The translations under genes and the position numbers were made by a program. Below are positions 1 to 10,123 of a stretch of 64,000 nucleotides of DNA, piece by piece. Positions within the stretch are counted from its first letter, which is position 1. Each line of letters begins with the position of its first letter. The stretch is from the NCBI GenBank assembly GCA_032622095.1, contig CP136067.1:58199899-58263898 (forward strand). The letters are read 5' to 3'. The DNA comes from Siphonodentalium dalli (lineage: Eukaryota; Mollusca; Scaphopoda; Gadilida; Siphonodentaliidae). The notes below the pieces were generated by a model. It saw only the letters and a list, made by a program, of their open reading frames with translations. It was not told the DNA's origin and did no database searches.

Positions 1-127
1 TTGATACTTGTCTGTATTGTTGTCCACTGACTAGTTTTAAAACCACATCATTGATCATAACGGGATGTAGTGTCACAAATACACAGGTATAGATGGTAGT
101 TGTTCGCTGTCATTAACTCAATCGTTG

Positions 128-353
128 TCATAGGAGTCTATCCCACATGCACTGAGAGAATCTGTGTTTTCGCAGGATTTGTGCTACTGATAACGGACAT
201 TTCGGTGCAGCTGAGATCTTTACTATAGCGGTATAGGCTTTGCTTTCACACTTCCCACGCCAGTTACATTTGACCAACTTCAGTGCAGCGACTGAAACCC
301 AACATCCACCATCAATATTCTGACCACAGTTAATCTCCACGCTTCGTGTATAG
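128..353 (-). CDS. Possible terminal coding exon of an unknown cysteine-rich protein
   Basis: On the minus strand a pyrimidine-rich tract ending in TTTTCACAG (just above 353) looks like a 3' splice site. It is followed by an open frame of about 75 codons to a TGA at 128-130. In this frame the residues include NCGQNIDGGCW, KCNWRGKCES and SQCMWDRLL, giving six cysteines, which would suit a secreted or extracellular domain. The exon would begin with the third base of a codon. I do not recognise the family and found no upstream exon, so this may be chance. Composition and the good acceptor are the only support. Confidence 0.25.
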
Positions 354-494
354 CTGTGAAAATAAAGTAAATTCGAATTTCCACTAGAGTAGAGCTTAAT
401 GAGTAAAATAGGTATCAACCATAGATGCATGTTCCTGCATTCCGAGTAGGTGCTTAGTAACCGCTACTAATGAGCTATCGGGTCCGGTGGCAAA

Positions 495-975
495 GTCTCC
501 CGATCTTATAATGATCAGTGGCCTATGCAGAACATGGCTGCATATATAGTTTTAGACATGCATGTGCCCAAATTTGAACAAAGCCAGCACCATGTGATTA
601 GACACTGACTAAATTAAGGCAATACCAATAAATGATTAGTACACCATTGTGGTATTTGATTAACAACCGTTGCTAACTTTAAATAAGACATCTGGTTCAC
701 TTTGACGACCAGGTATATCTCAAATTTCACATTTGGGTATTAACTGTATCGGAAACGCAAACGTTGAATTACGACCCTATAAGCTATAATTGCAATTTCC
801 AGTGAATTCCTGGTAATTTCCTAGACTAAGTTTCTCGATCTTATAATGATCAATGGCCCATGGGACACAAACATGTACAGTTTCATATCTGTGTCACCAT
901 TTGAACATAACCAATACCATCTGACTATAGACACTATCTCATTTACGGGGAAATACCATGGCCGGTTCAAAGCCA
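495..975. repeat. Two diverged direct copies of a dispersed repeat
   Basis: The segments starting near 498 and 832 share CGATCTTATAATGATCA, then TGGCC-ATG, a stretch around ATTTGAACAAA/ATTTGAACATA, and TAGACACT. Identity is patchy. The short open frames here are read through the repeat and look non-coding. The flanks, 354-494 and 976-1570, show nothing I recognise. Confidence 0.45.
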
Positions 976-1573
976 AGTATATTATTGGGGGAGAACGATC
1001 CATTAAGCCTAAGTCGATGGTTTGTCACAACAGATGGAGTCATGATACATTATGAAGGATGATGGAAGGGTTCCCTTAACTATGTTCTTCGACACAGTAT
1101 TGTCCCCGCACTGTGTCACTTGTATCTTACTGTGTTGTACTATATATAAGACCAAGCACATAATGTACATATTTATCTTCTTATAAATAAATTATCTCTT
1201 ATAAAGTGTCCAGAGATGTCTTGCCTATTTATACTGACAATTTATTTTTATTCTTGTGGCAAAGTATTTGAGGGAGAGATTTGTTATGTTGACAAAGATG
1301 TTAATTTAGTATGTGAAACATGTTTCCCGGGGGAGGTATCGAGTGGATGGAGAAAGTGTTTTCTTTATACTCTAATGAACATAATTTAAACTCCCAATTT
1401 GGATAAACCCGACCAGGAATTATAGAACAACCATCTATATAAGCCCAGCAATATTTAGCAATAAACATGGACATCATACCATTGTTTAACATTTTTAAAC
1501 AATACCACCCTATCCACATCTATTTGGCTAAACAAATCATTGGCATATAGATGAGTTGTTGTTCTCTCGGCAT

Positions 1574-2190
1574 ATTGGCCGATTTAAGTCAAATAAGGGG
1601 TTTTGTAGGGTGGGCCCAAAACAAGCTTATAAATATTCACCCATTTCAACCATACCCGATCCAAAATGGTCGCCGCTCAGAAGGGGTCAAATGGGGTACA
1701 CATTATTTCTCGGTCACATGACCGATATAGATCAAATAAAGAGTGTTGAATTGTACCGTGGTTCACAAAGAAAGCTAAATTTTCACACCCTCAGCCCACT
1801 TGAGCGAAAATGATAACTGATCAGAGGGGTCCATATATGGTACCATGCAATTCCCCCCCCCCATTTTAGGTCGAATCCAGTGTGTTGTAGGGTGACCCCT
1901 GAGACAAACTAAATGTTCACCCGCTTACACCATCCCCGATCCAAAATGGCCACCCCCAGATGGGTTCAAATATGACACCTATACAAATTCTCGACCCCTT
2001 AACCGTTTGATGTGGTATAATTGGTGCTGTAGGGTGGCCCCCAAGATATACTGAATGTCATGGGTGCCCATGTAACACACCCCAAGGACGGCGGCAACTT
2101 TGGATCGGGTTGGTGAAAGGGGTGATTACTTAATTTGTTTTACGGGCCACCCTGCAACACGCTTTATCTCAAATCGCCGTGGCTCATGCC
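1574..2190. repeat. Degenerate repeat, two direct copies and one inverted
   Basis: Units near 1574-1690 and 1868-1965 share 'TGTAGGGTG-CCC', 'TTCACCC' and 'CCGATCCAAAATGG'. A third copy at about 2086-2186 is on the opposite strand; read in reverse complement it gives the same order of motifs. A short C run (1853-1862) lies between copies. No coding function is seen; the 85-codon frame across the first copy is part of the repeat. Confidence 0.6.
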
Positions 2191-2261
2191 AAGATGGTGG
2201 ACAACTGCAACCAGATCATCTCTATCCGCTTCCATTACAACTGTGACTGACGATCGTATAT

Positions 2262-2396
2262 CACAATTAGTTATTTAGTGGCCACGAATTATTTATTTTG
2301 TGACCACGAATTAGTTATTTCATGGCCACGAATTAGTTATTTCATGGCCACGAATTAGTTATTTCGTGGCCACGAATTAGTATTTCATGGCCACGC
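2262..2396. repeat. Tandem array of a ~22-23 bp unit, about six copies
   Basis: The unit is AATTAGTTATTTCRTGGCCACG. Every unit carries a TGGCCA palindrome, extended to CGTGGCCACG in some. Copies differ by one to three bases; one lacks a few bases. The array ends in AATTAAAAAATATT. Confidence 0.85.
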
Positions 2397-2949
2397 AATT
2401 AAAAAATATTCCCATGTCCTAAAAGTTTTGACTGACACTTACATAAATATGACTCCCATATTTGTTAGCACACAACTCCGTATTATGCGGTACTTCGTCC
2501 TGACAATAAACATTAATTTTGTCAATTGATGAAAAAACACCATCAATCAATTTTACAACGGCATCCTGAAACTTCAGTCTTGATAAACATTGCATTTGTA
2601 TAATAGTGGACATTATCACTGAAGCACGTGATTGTGATGTATATGATTGATGTGAACCACATTTTTTCAACTACTGTATCTGACTATATTGCATGTTAAT
2701 TTTGTAAAATCACATGTAGTTACGATAGATGACATGTAAGAGCCATGCATATATGATAGCCATTAAGTTCCACCACTGTGAACATTTGAGTAAATTGTCA
2801 AACTCTCTATAGGATCCAACGTTAGTTTTGTTCGCAACTGTGGTACTGTACCAGCGGAGACTTATCTGACGACACCATTCTCAAAAATACATTTCAGAGT
2901 CATACTTGACATATGTGCACAATTTCAACTTGCACAATTCATGAAAAGG

Positions 2950-3330
2950 CTAATCGTGTTAGTTAATATATGTATAATCAGGAAACGCTCTTTAAATATT
3001 AAAAAACGTCCAAACAATTTGTTTCCACTAAAATGTCAGACTGGAACAAGTAGACTCTGAAAGTAGACCGCCATATTTGATACTTTTGTTAGTTTCAACA
3101 CGCACAGTCCACCAGAAGGTTAGTTATGAGGATTAATATTTGTATATTAAGCAAACGCTCTTTAAATTCTTAAAACAGTCCAAAAACTTATTTTTCCAAT
3201 AAAATTTCAACTGGACACAAGTAAACTCTGAAAGTAGACATGATATTGATAAATAAACCGTTCGCATGTCGTCTTAGACAATCCGAAATGGCGCGACCGT
3301 TGTTTTCGACCAAAGGAATCTGACTTGTGA
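2950..3330. repeat. Tandem-like copies of the AAACGCTCTTTAAAT repeat family
   Basis: Two segments (about 2955-3070 and 3125-3240) share AAACGCTCTTTAAAT, then AA--GTCCAAA, then ACTCTGAAAGTAGAC. A third fragment at about 3728-3870 repeats the later part, including GCGCGACC and AAGGAATC. The same AAACGCTCTTTAAATTC core occurs at about 30710 (minus) and 37355 (plus), in the large inverted repeat pair. The stretch 3331-3727 between fragments shows nothing else. Confidence 0.6.
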
Positions 3331-3867
3331 AATCAGCGAGGGTGGGGGTAGGGGTAGCTTTTCTGCGACATCTTTACCAAAAATCGATGTATCGAAAATA
3401 AAATGTGTGGCATATGATCAAGATATCCTTGTAGATTGTTCATGTTCGTCCATATATGATATAGCTCATTTTAAGAATATACAATACCTTAATATTTGGT
3501 AAAGAAAATTGAAAATGCAGTCATAAATACAATTCGTCTGATGATTTTTTATAAAATTCCACATTAAGATATGTAATTAAGTAATTTGTGGCAAGATCTC
3601 CCCATGTTTTTCGATTTCCAACAACAAAGAAAGCCACTTACCGAACTTGCTATGCGTAATAGCATGTTTTTATTACCAGGTGGACGGGGAAAAATAGAGG
3701 GGTACACAAACAAAAGCCCCACACAAACCTGTTTCCACTAAAATATCAAGCTGGAAACAGGTAGATTCTGAAAATAGACACACTGGTGGTATAGAAACTG
3801 TTCTCATATCGCTTTTAACATTCCGAAAATGCGCGACCATTTTTTGCGACATAAGGAATCCGACTAT

Positions 3868-4113
3868 AACCTTTCCATGACTGGAGCTTCCTGAAATTTT
3901 TTGAAAACCCTTTGCCAATGCATTCTCTTATATATGCGAGTCTCCCATAGGGAGCCTCGCATATATAAGAGAATGAATTGTCCTAACAATATTTACCTTG
4001 ACCTTGTAAGCCAGTGCATTCTCTTATATATGCGAGGCTCCCTATGAGAATACACTAGCACAGAATCTTTAATGCTGCACTAACGCAGCTAGCTCCCATC
4101 ATGAAAGGGTTAA
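3868..4113. mobile_element. MITE of the GCATTCTCTTATATATGCGAG palindrome family
   Basis: A short element with imperfect inverted ends (CCTTTCCATGA at left, TCATGAAAGGGTTAA at right). It contains two long palindromes built on ATTCTCTTATATATGCGAG and its complement. Related copies in this window lie at 30250-30345 (partial), 32379-32760, 35168-35205 (partial), 39640-39797, 49226-49409, 53066-53271 and about 57188-57635. Better kept copies are flanked by TTAA. No coding capacity. Confidence 0.8.
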
Positions 4114-5314
4114 GAGGATTGATTTGTCAATACAATTAAGACACAACAAAGTTGTTCAGTTAAGTGTCTATTATTACATCCACTTCATTTACTATACCCG
4201 GTAGCCCAAGTTTCCTCATATGTAAACCAACTAGTTTTATTGGTATTGCGAGATGACAGTTTACTTGACTAAAACCTTGGCACACCTACAGACCACATCC
4301 GGTGCCCTCATCCTATCATCATCAAACTTCATATGGATCTACAGGGTGACCTCGAGTTCAATGGGAGCTATCAATTTTTTAATAGTCAAGTTTTTATCAA
4401 AACTCCACTAGTTATCGCTTTGGCAAGGGATGGTTGGTGGACAGGCGTCCCAGCAGTTTGGGCAGTCGGCAACAAACCCTATATAACATAGCCGATTTTT
4501 AGATGGTTTCCGACAATTTTTGGTTTGTGAGTTGATGTCATGTGCGACACCTGTACACACAAAATCGGATGTGGTTGCAAATATGGTTGCCATGGTAACC
4601 AGTGATGTACCCCATATGTACCAAGGGTTGGCATACACTTGCGTCTGAATTGAGGTTTGTCTCAGTAACAAGCCAGTTTAAATCTCTTGGTAAAACATAT
4701 GCAACTTTTTACTTTCTGAAAACCTTATATTTATTGTCTTTAGTTGATATCAACCTGGGTTCATGCCATTGTAACGGTAGTGATGACCCCCTCACACCCG
4801 ATAAAAGGAATGTATCATGAACCCTAGAACCATTATTGGGGTTCCTGGTGTGGCTGATATATGCTCCAAAATATTTAGCGGTATTGAAATACTCTATATT
4901 AATTCAAGTCTCAAGGGGTATTTACCTCTGTTTACCTAGGAAATATATGTAAGTCTAAAAGGGTTAAAGAATGACTCTTTGAATTTGTTTCTGTCAAAAT
5001 TTAAATACCAGTCAATGGAAAAACACAGACAGCCGCTTTCCTATGATCTGTTGCGGTTTGTGGCTTTGGTGATCAGTGATTTGAAATCAAATACACAACC
5101 GCACTGTACAAAAAAATTCTTATTATAATGATTTAAATTCCCTCTCTTTCTTTTTTTTTGGGCACCAAAACCTCATCCACTGGCCTAGTGGAAACCCCAA
5201 ATAATCATGCCCAAATTAGTTATTTTCATAAATTTAAAATCCAACTAGACTGAAAACAGTGTTACTGTTAATAGTGACATGTAGTAACTGTTGTTGTTGG
5301 AATAATTGCCTTTT
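4114..5314. other. Stretch without recognised genes
   Basis: AT-rich sequence with short open frames only. Around 4270-4390 there is a weak match to the 'CACACC-ACAG-CCACATCC...TCATC-AACTTCATATGGAT' core that is abundant further on, so part of this is an old repeat copy. Nothing else is supported. Confidence 0.4.
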
Positions 5315-7645
5315 GTCAGGTCAACTTGACAAAGTCATGTTTGAGCCTTTGCCGTGGGTTGATTGTCTGTCATCTGTGTGTGTCTGTCAACAGTTTCCTT
5401 TGGCACACCGGACCCTACAGGCCACATCCCTCATTCGATCGTCACCAAACGTCATATGGATTTTCGAGTAACCTCCAGTTGGGAGCTTACCATTTTTTCC
5501 GAATTTCGTTAAATAACATGGCTGCCAGTAGCCATATTGGTTTCAAATCTGAATTGATCGGCACACCCTGCAGCCCGCATTTATTGGAGAATTGTTTTCA
5601 AAATATACAGGCATGTTTAGAATCACCTCTAGATGGGAAGCTATCAAATTTGAACAGTTTTCGATGAAAACATGGCCCCTGGAAGCCATCTTGGATTTTA
5701 CTCTTTGCATGACTAAATCCTTTGAGGCTTTGGCACACCTTACAGACTACATCTTTCATCTGATTGTCACTTTGAATTTCATTGGAAAACAGGGCTTGGA
5801 TTTTACTATATATATACATTGTATATCTTCACATTGACATCTAGTATTACTTTGACATTTCAACTTTGCTGATCGCTCTATTGACTGTAAGCAGGGTTTC
5901 CGCCAGGCCGGCTGCGGGTCTGTCACACGATCCCATTCCCCCCGTCGGTCGTTGCATGAAATCCTGCTCATACACAAATAAATGACTCCCGAATAAACAA
6001 TAAGAAAGAGCGTGTCAAATAGCGACATTAGATACAGCGTATAATACATGTCGCGGTAACATCAAAGAATGCCGTTCTGTTGAGTGCGGATATATTTTTG
6101 TGCACGGGATTCCATGGATGAAACTAGTAAACTACTCACGTACGATTACATAATTGGATCAAAGAACACCCGGGTCCAATTGCTGAGTCGGAAATATTTT
6201 TATGCACGGGATTTTCGTGGATGAAACTACTCAATGTTGATCATTTATCTTATTGCTGTATTATCATTTGTTATAGCTGAGGTCATCAGTTGTTGGACTA
6301 ATACAGACTATTGAACAAGCTACTCGTTCCGGGTGAAAGATTTCGTTACCATTCGTATTTCGCCGCTATAATATCTCCTGCAGACAAACCCTGCAGTATG
6401 ACGTCACCACGCACAAATAGTTTTACGATTGATAGAATATATAATCCTGTCAGTTTTATTTTCACTGACGCTACTTGAAATTCTAAGAAAATACTTTATT
6501 AAATTCTCCTTGCTAGGTATTATTGGTCAATGCGTAGATGTTTTTTAGTGTTTAGATTCATTCTATCTGTTGGAATCTTATTGTAAGTTATAAATTTGTA
6601 AACACTGTATTAAACTTGTAGCTCGTTCATTTATATCGTCTTCACTCAGACGGCAGTCTTACGTACGTAATTAAATGAATAACTATTTGGATACAATTAA
6701 CATAATTAATGCACCCAGGGAAATGATAGACTTGCCTAATATACGTAGCTTTGGGTTGCTTTGTGGGACACTCATGTGCAAGGAAATGGCTTCTTTTCAG
6801 TATCAAATAACAAAATTTTCGCCCGACAGGCCGAACCATGGTCGTCCCATCGCGTTATGTGTTTCCCCAATATGGACTCATTAATTCCTCCCTGGCGGAA
6901 ACCCTGCTGTAAGACATGAAATTATCCCTTCTCCAAGTTGAGCTACAGTGTCATTGACACTTTCGTTTCCGAATTATGTTGAAAAACATGGTTGCAATCT
7001 TGGATTTTACTCTTTGCATCACTAAATCCTTTGGCATGCTGCACAGGCCACATACCTAATCTGACAGTCACCAAACTTCACCTCCCTCATTCGATCATCA
7101 CCAAACTTCATATCAATCTTCGAGGTGAGCTCTAGATGGGAGCCATAAATATTTTCCGAAATTCGTAAAAAAAAACATGGCCACCGGCAGCCATCTTGTA
7201 TTTTACTCTTTACATGACTAAATCATTTGGCACACCCTACAGGTCACATCCCTCATCCGATTGTCACCAAACTTCAATAGTGTGTATAAATGAAATCCTT
7301 TTCTATCTACTGTCTGACACAGCAGAACCCAATGCTGGTCGGCACCCGACAATAAAATGGCCATATCGCTTTGAGCTCGTATATAGGGCAAATATTCAAA
7401 CGAGCAGAACATGTATAACCATAAGTGTTATCATGGGTCCATTTATTGTTTCGACAGATATATTTAATGACCTTCGTCTCATCAGGGATGCAGGTCAATC
7501 GGGTCTGTATACACTGTAGTGGAAGTGTACGCGTGAGTGCGAGTGCATTCGAACATAGATTCTCGGGGTGACCTCCAGATGGGAGCCATCATGATCAGAT
7601 ATTTTTGAATTTCATTGGAAAACATGGCCGCCAGCAGCACCTTGG
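5315..7645 (+). repeat. Cluster of ~165-bp core units of the AGCTCAACTT repeat family
   Basis: Repeated modules carry the order 'CATGGCCGCCAGCAGCCATCTTGG', 'TTTACTCTTTGCATGACTAAA', 'CACACCCTACAGGCCACATCC', 'CACCAAACTTCATAT' and 'GACCTCTAGATGGGAGC', in shortened or diverged form. The tail module, ending GAGCTACAGTGTCATTGACA at about 6945-6965, matches tails at 9330, 27480, 42715, and, inverted, 54190 and 59540. The cluster is split by a transposon at 5892-6906. Non-coding; the open frames of 60-110 codons here are repeat-derived. Confidence 0.75.
5892..6906. mobile_element. Non-autonomous DNA transposon with 7-bp target duplication
   Basis: The element begins CAGGGTTTCCGCCAGG and ends CCTGGCGGAAACCCTG, a 16-bp perfect terminal inverted repeat. 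It is flanked on both sides by CTGTAAG (5885-5891 and 6907-6913). Uninterrupted copies of the host repeat near 9300 and 54235 read TTGACTGTAAC-ATGAAATTAT across the same point, which confirms the insertion. Internally a motif around GCACGGGATT occurs twice (about 6100 and 6205). No transposase frame is left. The ends resemble hAT elements, but hAT usually makes 8-bp duplications; a P-like element is an alternative. Confidence 0.85.
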
Positions 7646-7656
7646 AGTTAACTTTT

Positions 7657-8070
7657 TATGTGTACCCATACCATAGTATGGTACACATAGTGTCGACGTC
7701 CGGATTGACCACTTGTCGTTTGTCCGTCCGTCCGTCTGTCTGTCTGTAGACACTACGCATGGTGCGATAACTCGAACATTTTCTAACTGATCAGAACCAA
7801 ATTTTGTATATGAGTTTCTCAGACCAAAATACAGATCGAGTTCGAATATGGCTTTGATCTGATATTTTTTAATGTAGTTATGGCCCTTTGACATAGAATT
7901 CCTTCATGCTTCGATAAATCAACCATTTTTCAACTGATAGGAACCAAATTTGGTATGTGAGTTTCTCAACTTAAAATACAGATCGAGTTTGAATATGTGT
8001 TAGATCCGATATTTTATACAAGAGTTATGGCCCTTTTTCAACTAAGAATTGATCAGATAACCATAGCAGT
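7657..8070 (+). mobile_element. Pearl/Helentron-like element, 3' truncated
   Basis: Starts with the palindromic leader ATGTGTACCCATACCATAG and its complement, then GTCCGGATTGACCAC, a (GTCC)n(GTCT)n stretch, and two ~147-bp core units marked by GGAACCAAATTT, GAGTTTCTCA, CAGATCGAGTT and GTTATGGCCC. The usual 3' hairpin end is missing. Other copies: 8768-9243, 25737-27271, 34315-35363, weakly 20215-20560. Confidence 0.7.
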
Positions 8071-8105
8071 CTACAATTAATTACCAGTGATATCAGTTTA
8101 GCTCT

Positions 8106-8125
8106 GAGAGAGAGAGAGAGAGAGA
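8106..8125. repeat. (GA)n microsatellite
   Basis: Ten GA dinucleotides in a row. Confidence 0.95.
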
Positions 8126-8767
8126 CAAGAGGTAAATCTGTATTATGGAATTATAGTTATTTTTAGCCATCAGTGTAAGGTGTAACCCATTCATGAATCA
8201 ATAGACTCTCCCATCCACTTCTAAAAGTATAAATTGGAATAGTCTATTTTTTATTTGTAGGGATGTTCTTTAGAATTTAAGCAGACTTTAATAGCTGTCT
8301 GTTGTTTATTGCATTTCCATAGTGTGTGGACAGTGTTGGCCCAGTGTTTATCAACTTTGGCATAGCTCTCTGGTTATAAAGTCTCACATTCCTATAATCT
8401 GATCTCACACCTCACTGTACTGCAGAAATGAAATGACACTGGTAACTTGTATCTCTCCAGTGATAACCTATCAAAGCAATATTCAAGTGATATACCTGGT
8501 ACTGTCCCCTAATTTTATATTTTATAGAGTTAAAATTATTAACCCTGGTGAGCAATTGCACTTGCTATATTATATTGTTTATTTATTCATTATATTATAT
8601 CTCCAGGTTTCTCCTCCTTCACTTGTATGGATTTTTGTTGTTAAAAATTAACCCTTCAACATTCCTAATATTTTAACAGAAATACTAATTGTTATCTGAT
8701 ATATCTCATTTTATGTTGGATTAATTTGACACACTCTTTGCCCCTATTGAATGATTCATTTATTTAG
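8126..8767. other. Stretch without recognised genes
   Basis: AT-rich, no supported exon, no clear repeat ends. One 72-codon frame (8433-8651) is low in complexity and unlike a known protein. Confidence 0.4.
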
Positions 8768-9243
8768 ATTTTTATGTGTACCCATACCATAGTATGGTAC
8801 GCATAGCTTCGACGTCTGGATTGACCACTCATCGTTCGTCCGTCTGTTCATTTGTCGGACACTTTATGCATGGTGTGATAACTCAAACATTTTTTATTCG
8901 ATCGGAACCAAATTTTGTATATGTGTTTCTCAGCCCAAGTTCGAGTTCGATTGTGAGTTTGATCAGAGTTTTTTTTATGGATTTATGGCCCTTCTTCGAC
9001 TTAGAATTCACGCATGCCGCAATAACTCAAAACAAATTTATCTGATTGAAACCAAATTTGGAATGTGAGTTTCTCAGCTCAAAATACAGATAGAATTAAT
9101 AATTTTGGTTTGATTCAATTTTTTTTAACAGAATTATGGCCCTTTTAAAAAAAGATAGGATTTTAGCGTCCAAGCTGAAAATAGCTAATCACTATCGCCA
9201 AGGTATGGGTTAAACATCTGCCGATCGTGATCGGCCTCTCGTT
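8768..9243 (+). mobile_element. Complete pearl/Helentron-like element
   Basis: Full-length copy: 5' leader TTTATGTGTACCCATACC, short GTCC/GTCT tract, two core units, and the 3' end GGTATGGGTTAAACATCTG followed by the hairpin GCCGATCGTGATCGGC and CTCTCGTT. The subterminal GGTATGGGTTAAACAT pairs with the 5' ATGTKTACCCATACC, so short inverted repeats sit just inside the ends, with a hairpin at the 3' end. That is the layout of Helentron-associated elements. No terminal CTRR as in classical Helitrons. Confidence 0.7.
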
Positions 9244-9246
9244 ATA

Positions 9247-9368
9247 TATCTCTTCATGTTGACGTCTTGTAATACTTAACTTTATGCATACCTAATCGCT
9301 CCATTGACTGTAACACGTGAAATTATCTCCCCTCCAAGTTGAGCTACAGTGTCATTTACACTTTCGTT
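9247..9368 (+). repeat. Solo tail module of the AGCTCAACTT repeat family
   Basis: Matches the tail found at 5828-5891/6907-6965, 42655-42745 and, inverted, 54185-54310. It contains CTCCATTGACTGTAA, an uninterrupted version of the site hit by the transposon at 5892-6906. Confidence 0.7.
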
Positions 9369-9604
9369 TATCACCCAATAATTTGTCCAGAACAAAGGAG
9401 TTGATTTTTACATTTGAGTGCAGTTCAGCTGTTGTGTTCTCTAAAATGGCACAGTCAATGTGATGGGAATTTTTGACAATCTTAGTTGATTGCTACATTG
9501 TTCCAGTGGATCGTATTTGGGTACTAGCTTATCAGTTTAATTCATTGAAGTAAGTCAACCATATGTCTTTGATTGTAATGTCAACAATCTCTATCATTTT
9601 ACAG

Positions 9605-10123
9605 GTTCATGGGCTTGTGTTGTCAACAGTGACTCCATATTTCCAAGGGTCAAGGTCAAGCGGCTTTTGCGTTGACCTCCCATTAGACCTGGATATTGAA
9701 TGCCTGAAGTCGTTTGTGTCGTATATCTACACAGGAGATATATCATTGTCTGTCAGCAATCTGAGGGACGTTAACCGACTTGCCAATATGTTCGACATTA
9801 AATTCCTCCGAGGATGCTGCGAGAGATTTGCCATCGAAACCAAACTCGAGAGTGAGCTGTTTTGCGAGACTAAGGATGAATTCAGGGTTCGGGATGCTGA
9901 TTTTACAAGGGGTCCCAAGTTTGATAAATGTACAGATGTGGGAAATTTGAGGCAAGTTGAGGATAAAGTGACGGAAACAGACAGACTGGATTTCCGAGAA
10001 GATAGAGAGATAAAAATGAGTGGGAATGATGAGAATGATGATGCTGATAGAGAAAATAGAAAAATTTTCAGCGAATTAAAAAGAGGATGTGATGTGCACA
10101 ATGCTATTAATACACATCTTCAG
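9605..10123 (+). CDS. ZBTB-like gene, exon encoding BTB C-terminal half
   Basis: The acceptor CTATCATTTTACAG precedes 9605. The frame opens with VHGLVLSTVTPYFQ, matching the BTB 'fxvHklvLsaaSpyF' helix, then VDLPLDLDIECLKSFVSYIY and TGDISLS, and RLANMFDIKFLRGCCERF, the usual C-terminal BTB helices. The last third is charged (DREDREIK-like). It ends in ...THLQ at CAG|GCAAGT, a GC-type donor that fits the phase-0 acceptor of the next exon. A GT at 10128 would leave phase 1 and break the frame. Confidence 0.88.

Noticed and set aside
9247-9600. Missing first BTB exon just upstream of 9605
   Set aside because: The region is a repeat tail and shows no frame with the usual BTB N-terminal pattern or a matching donor.
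9727-10101. 124-codon Ser/Leu-rich frame on the minus strand
   Set aside because: It is antisense to the BTB exon, which has clear domain homology and good splice sites.
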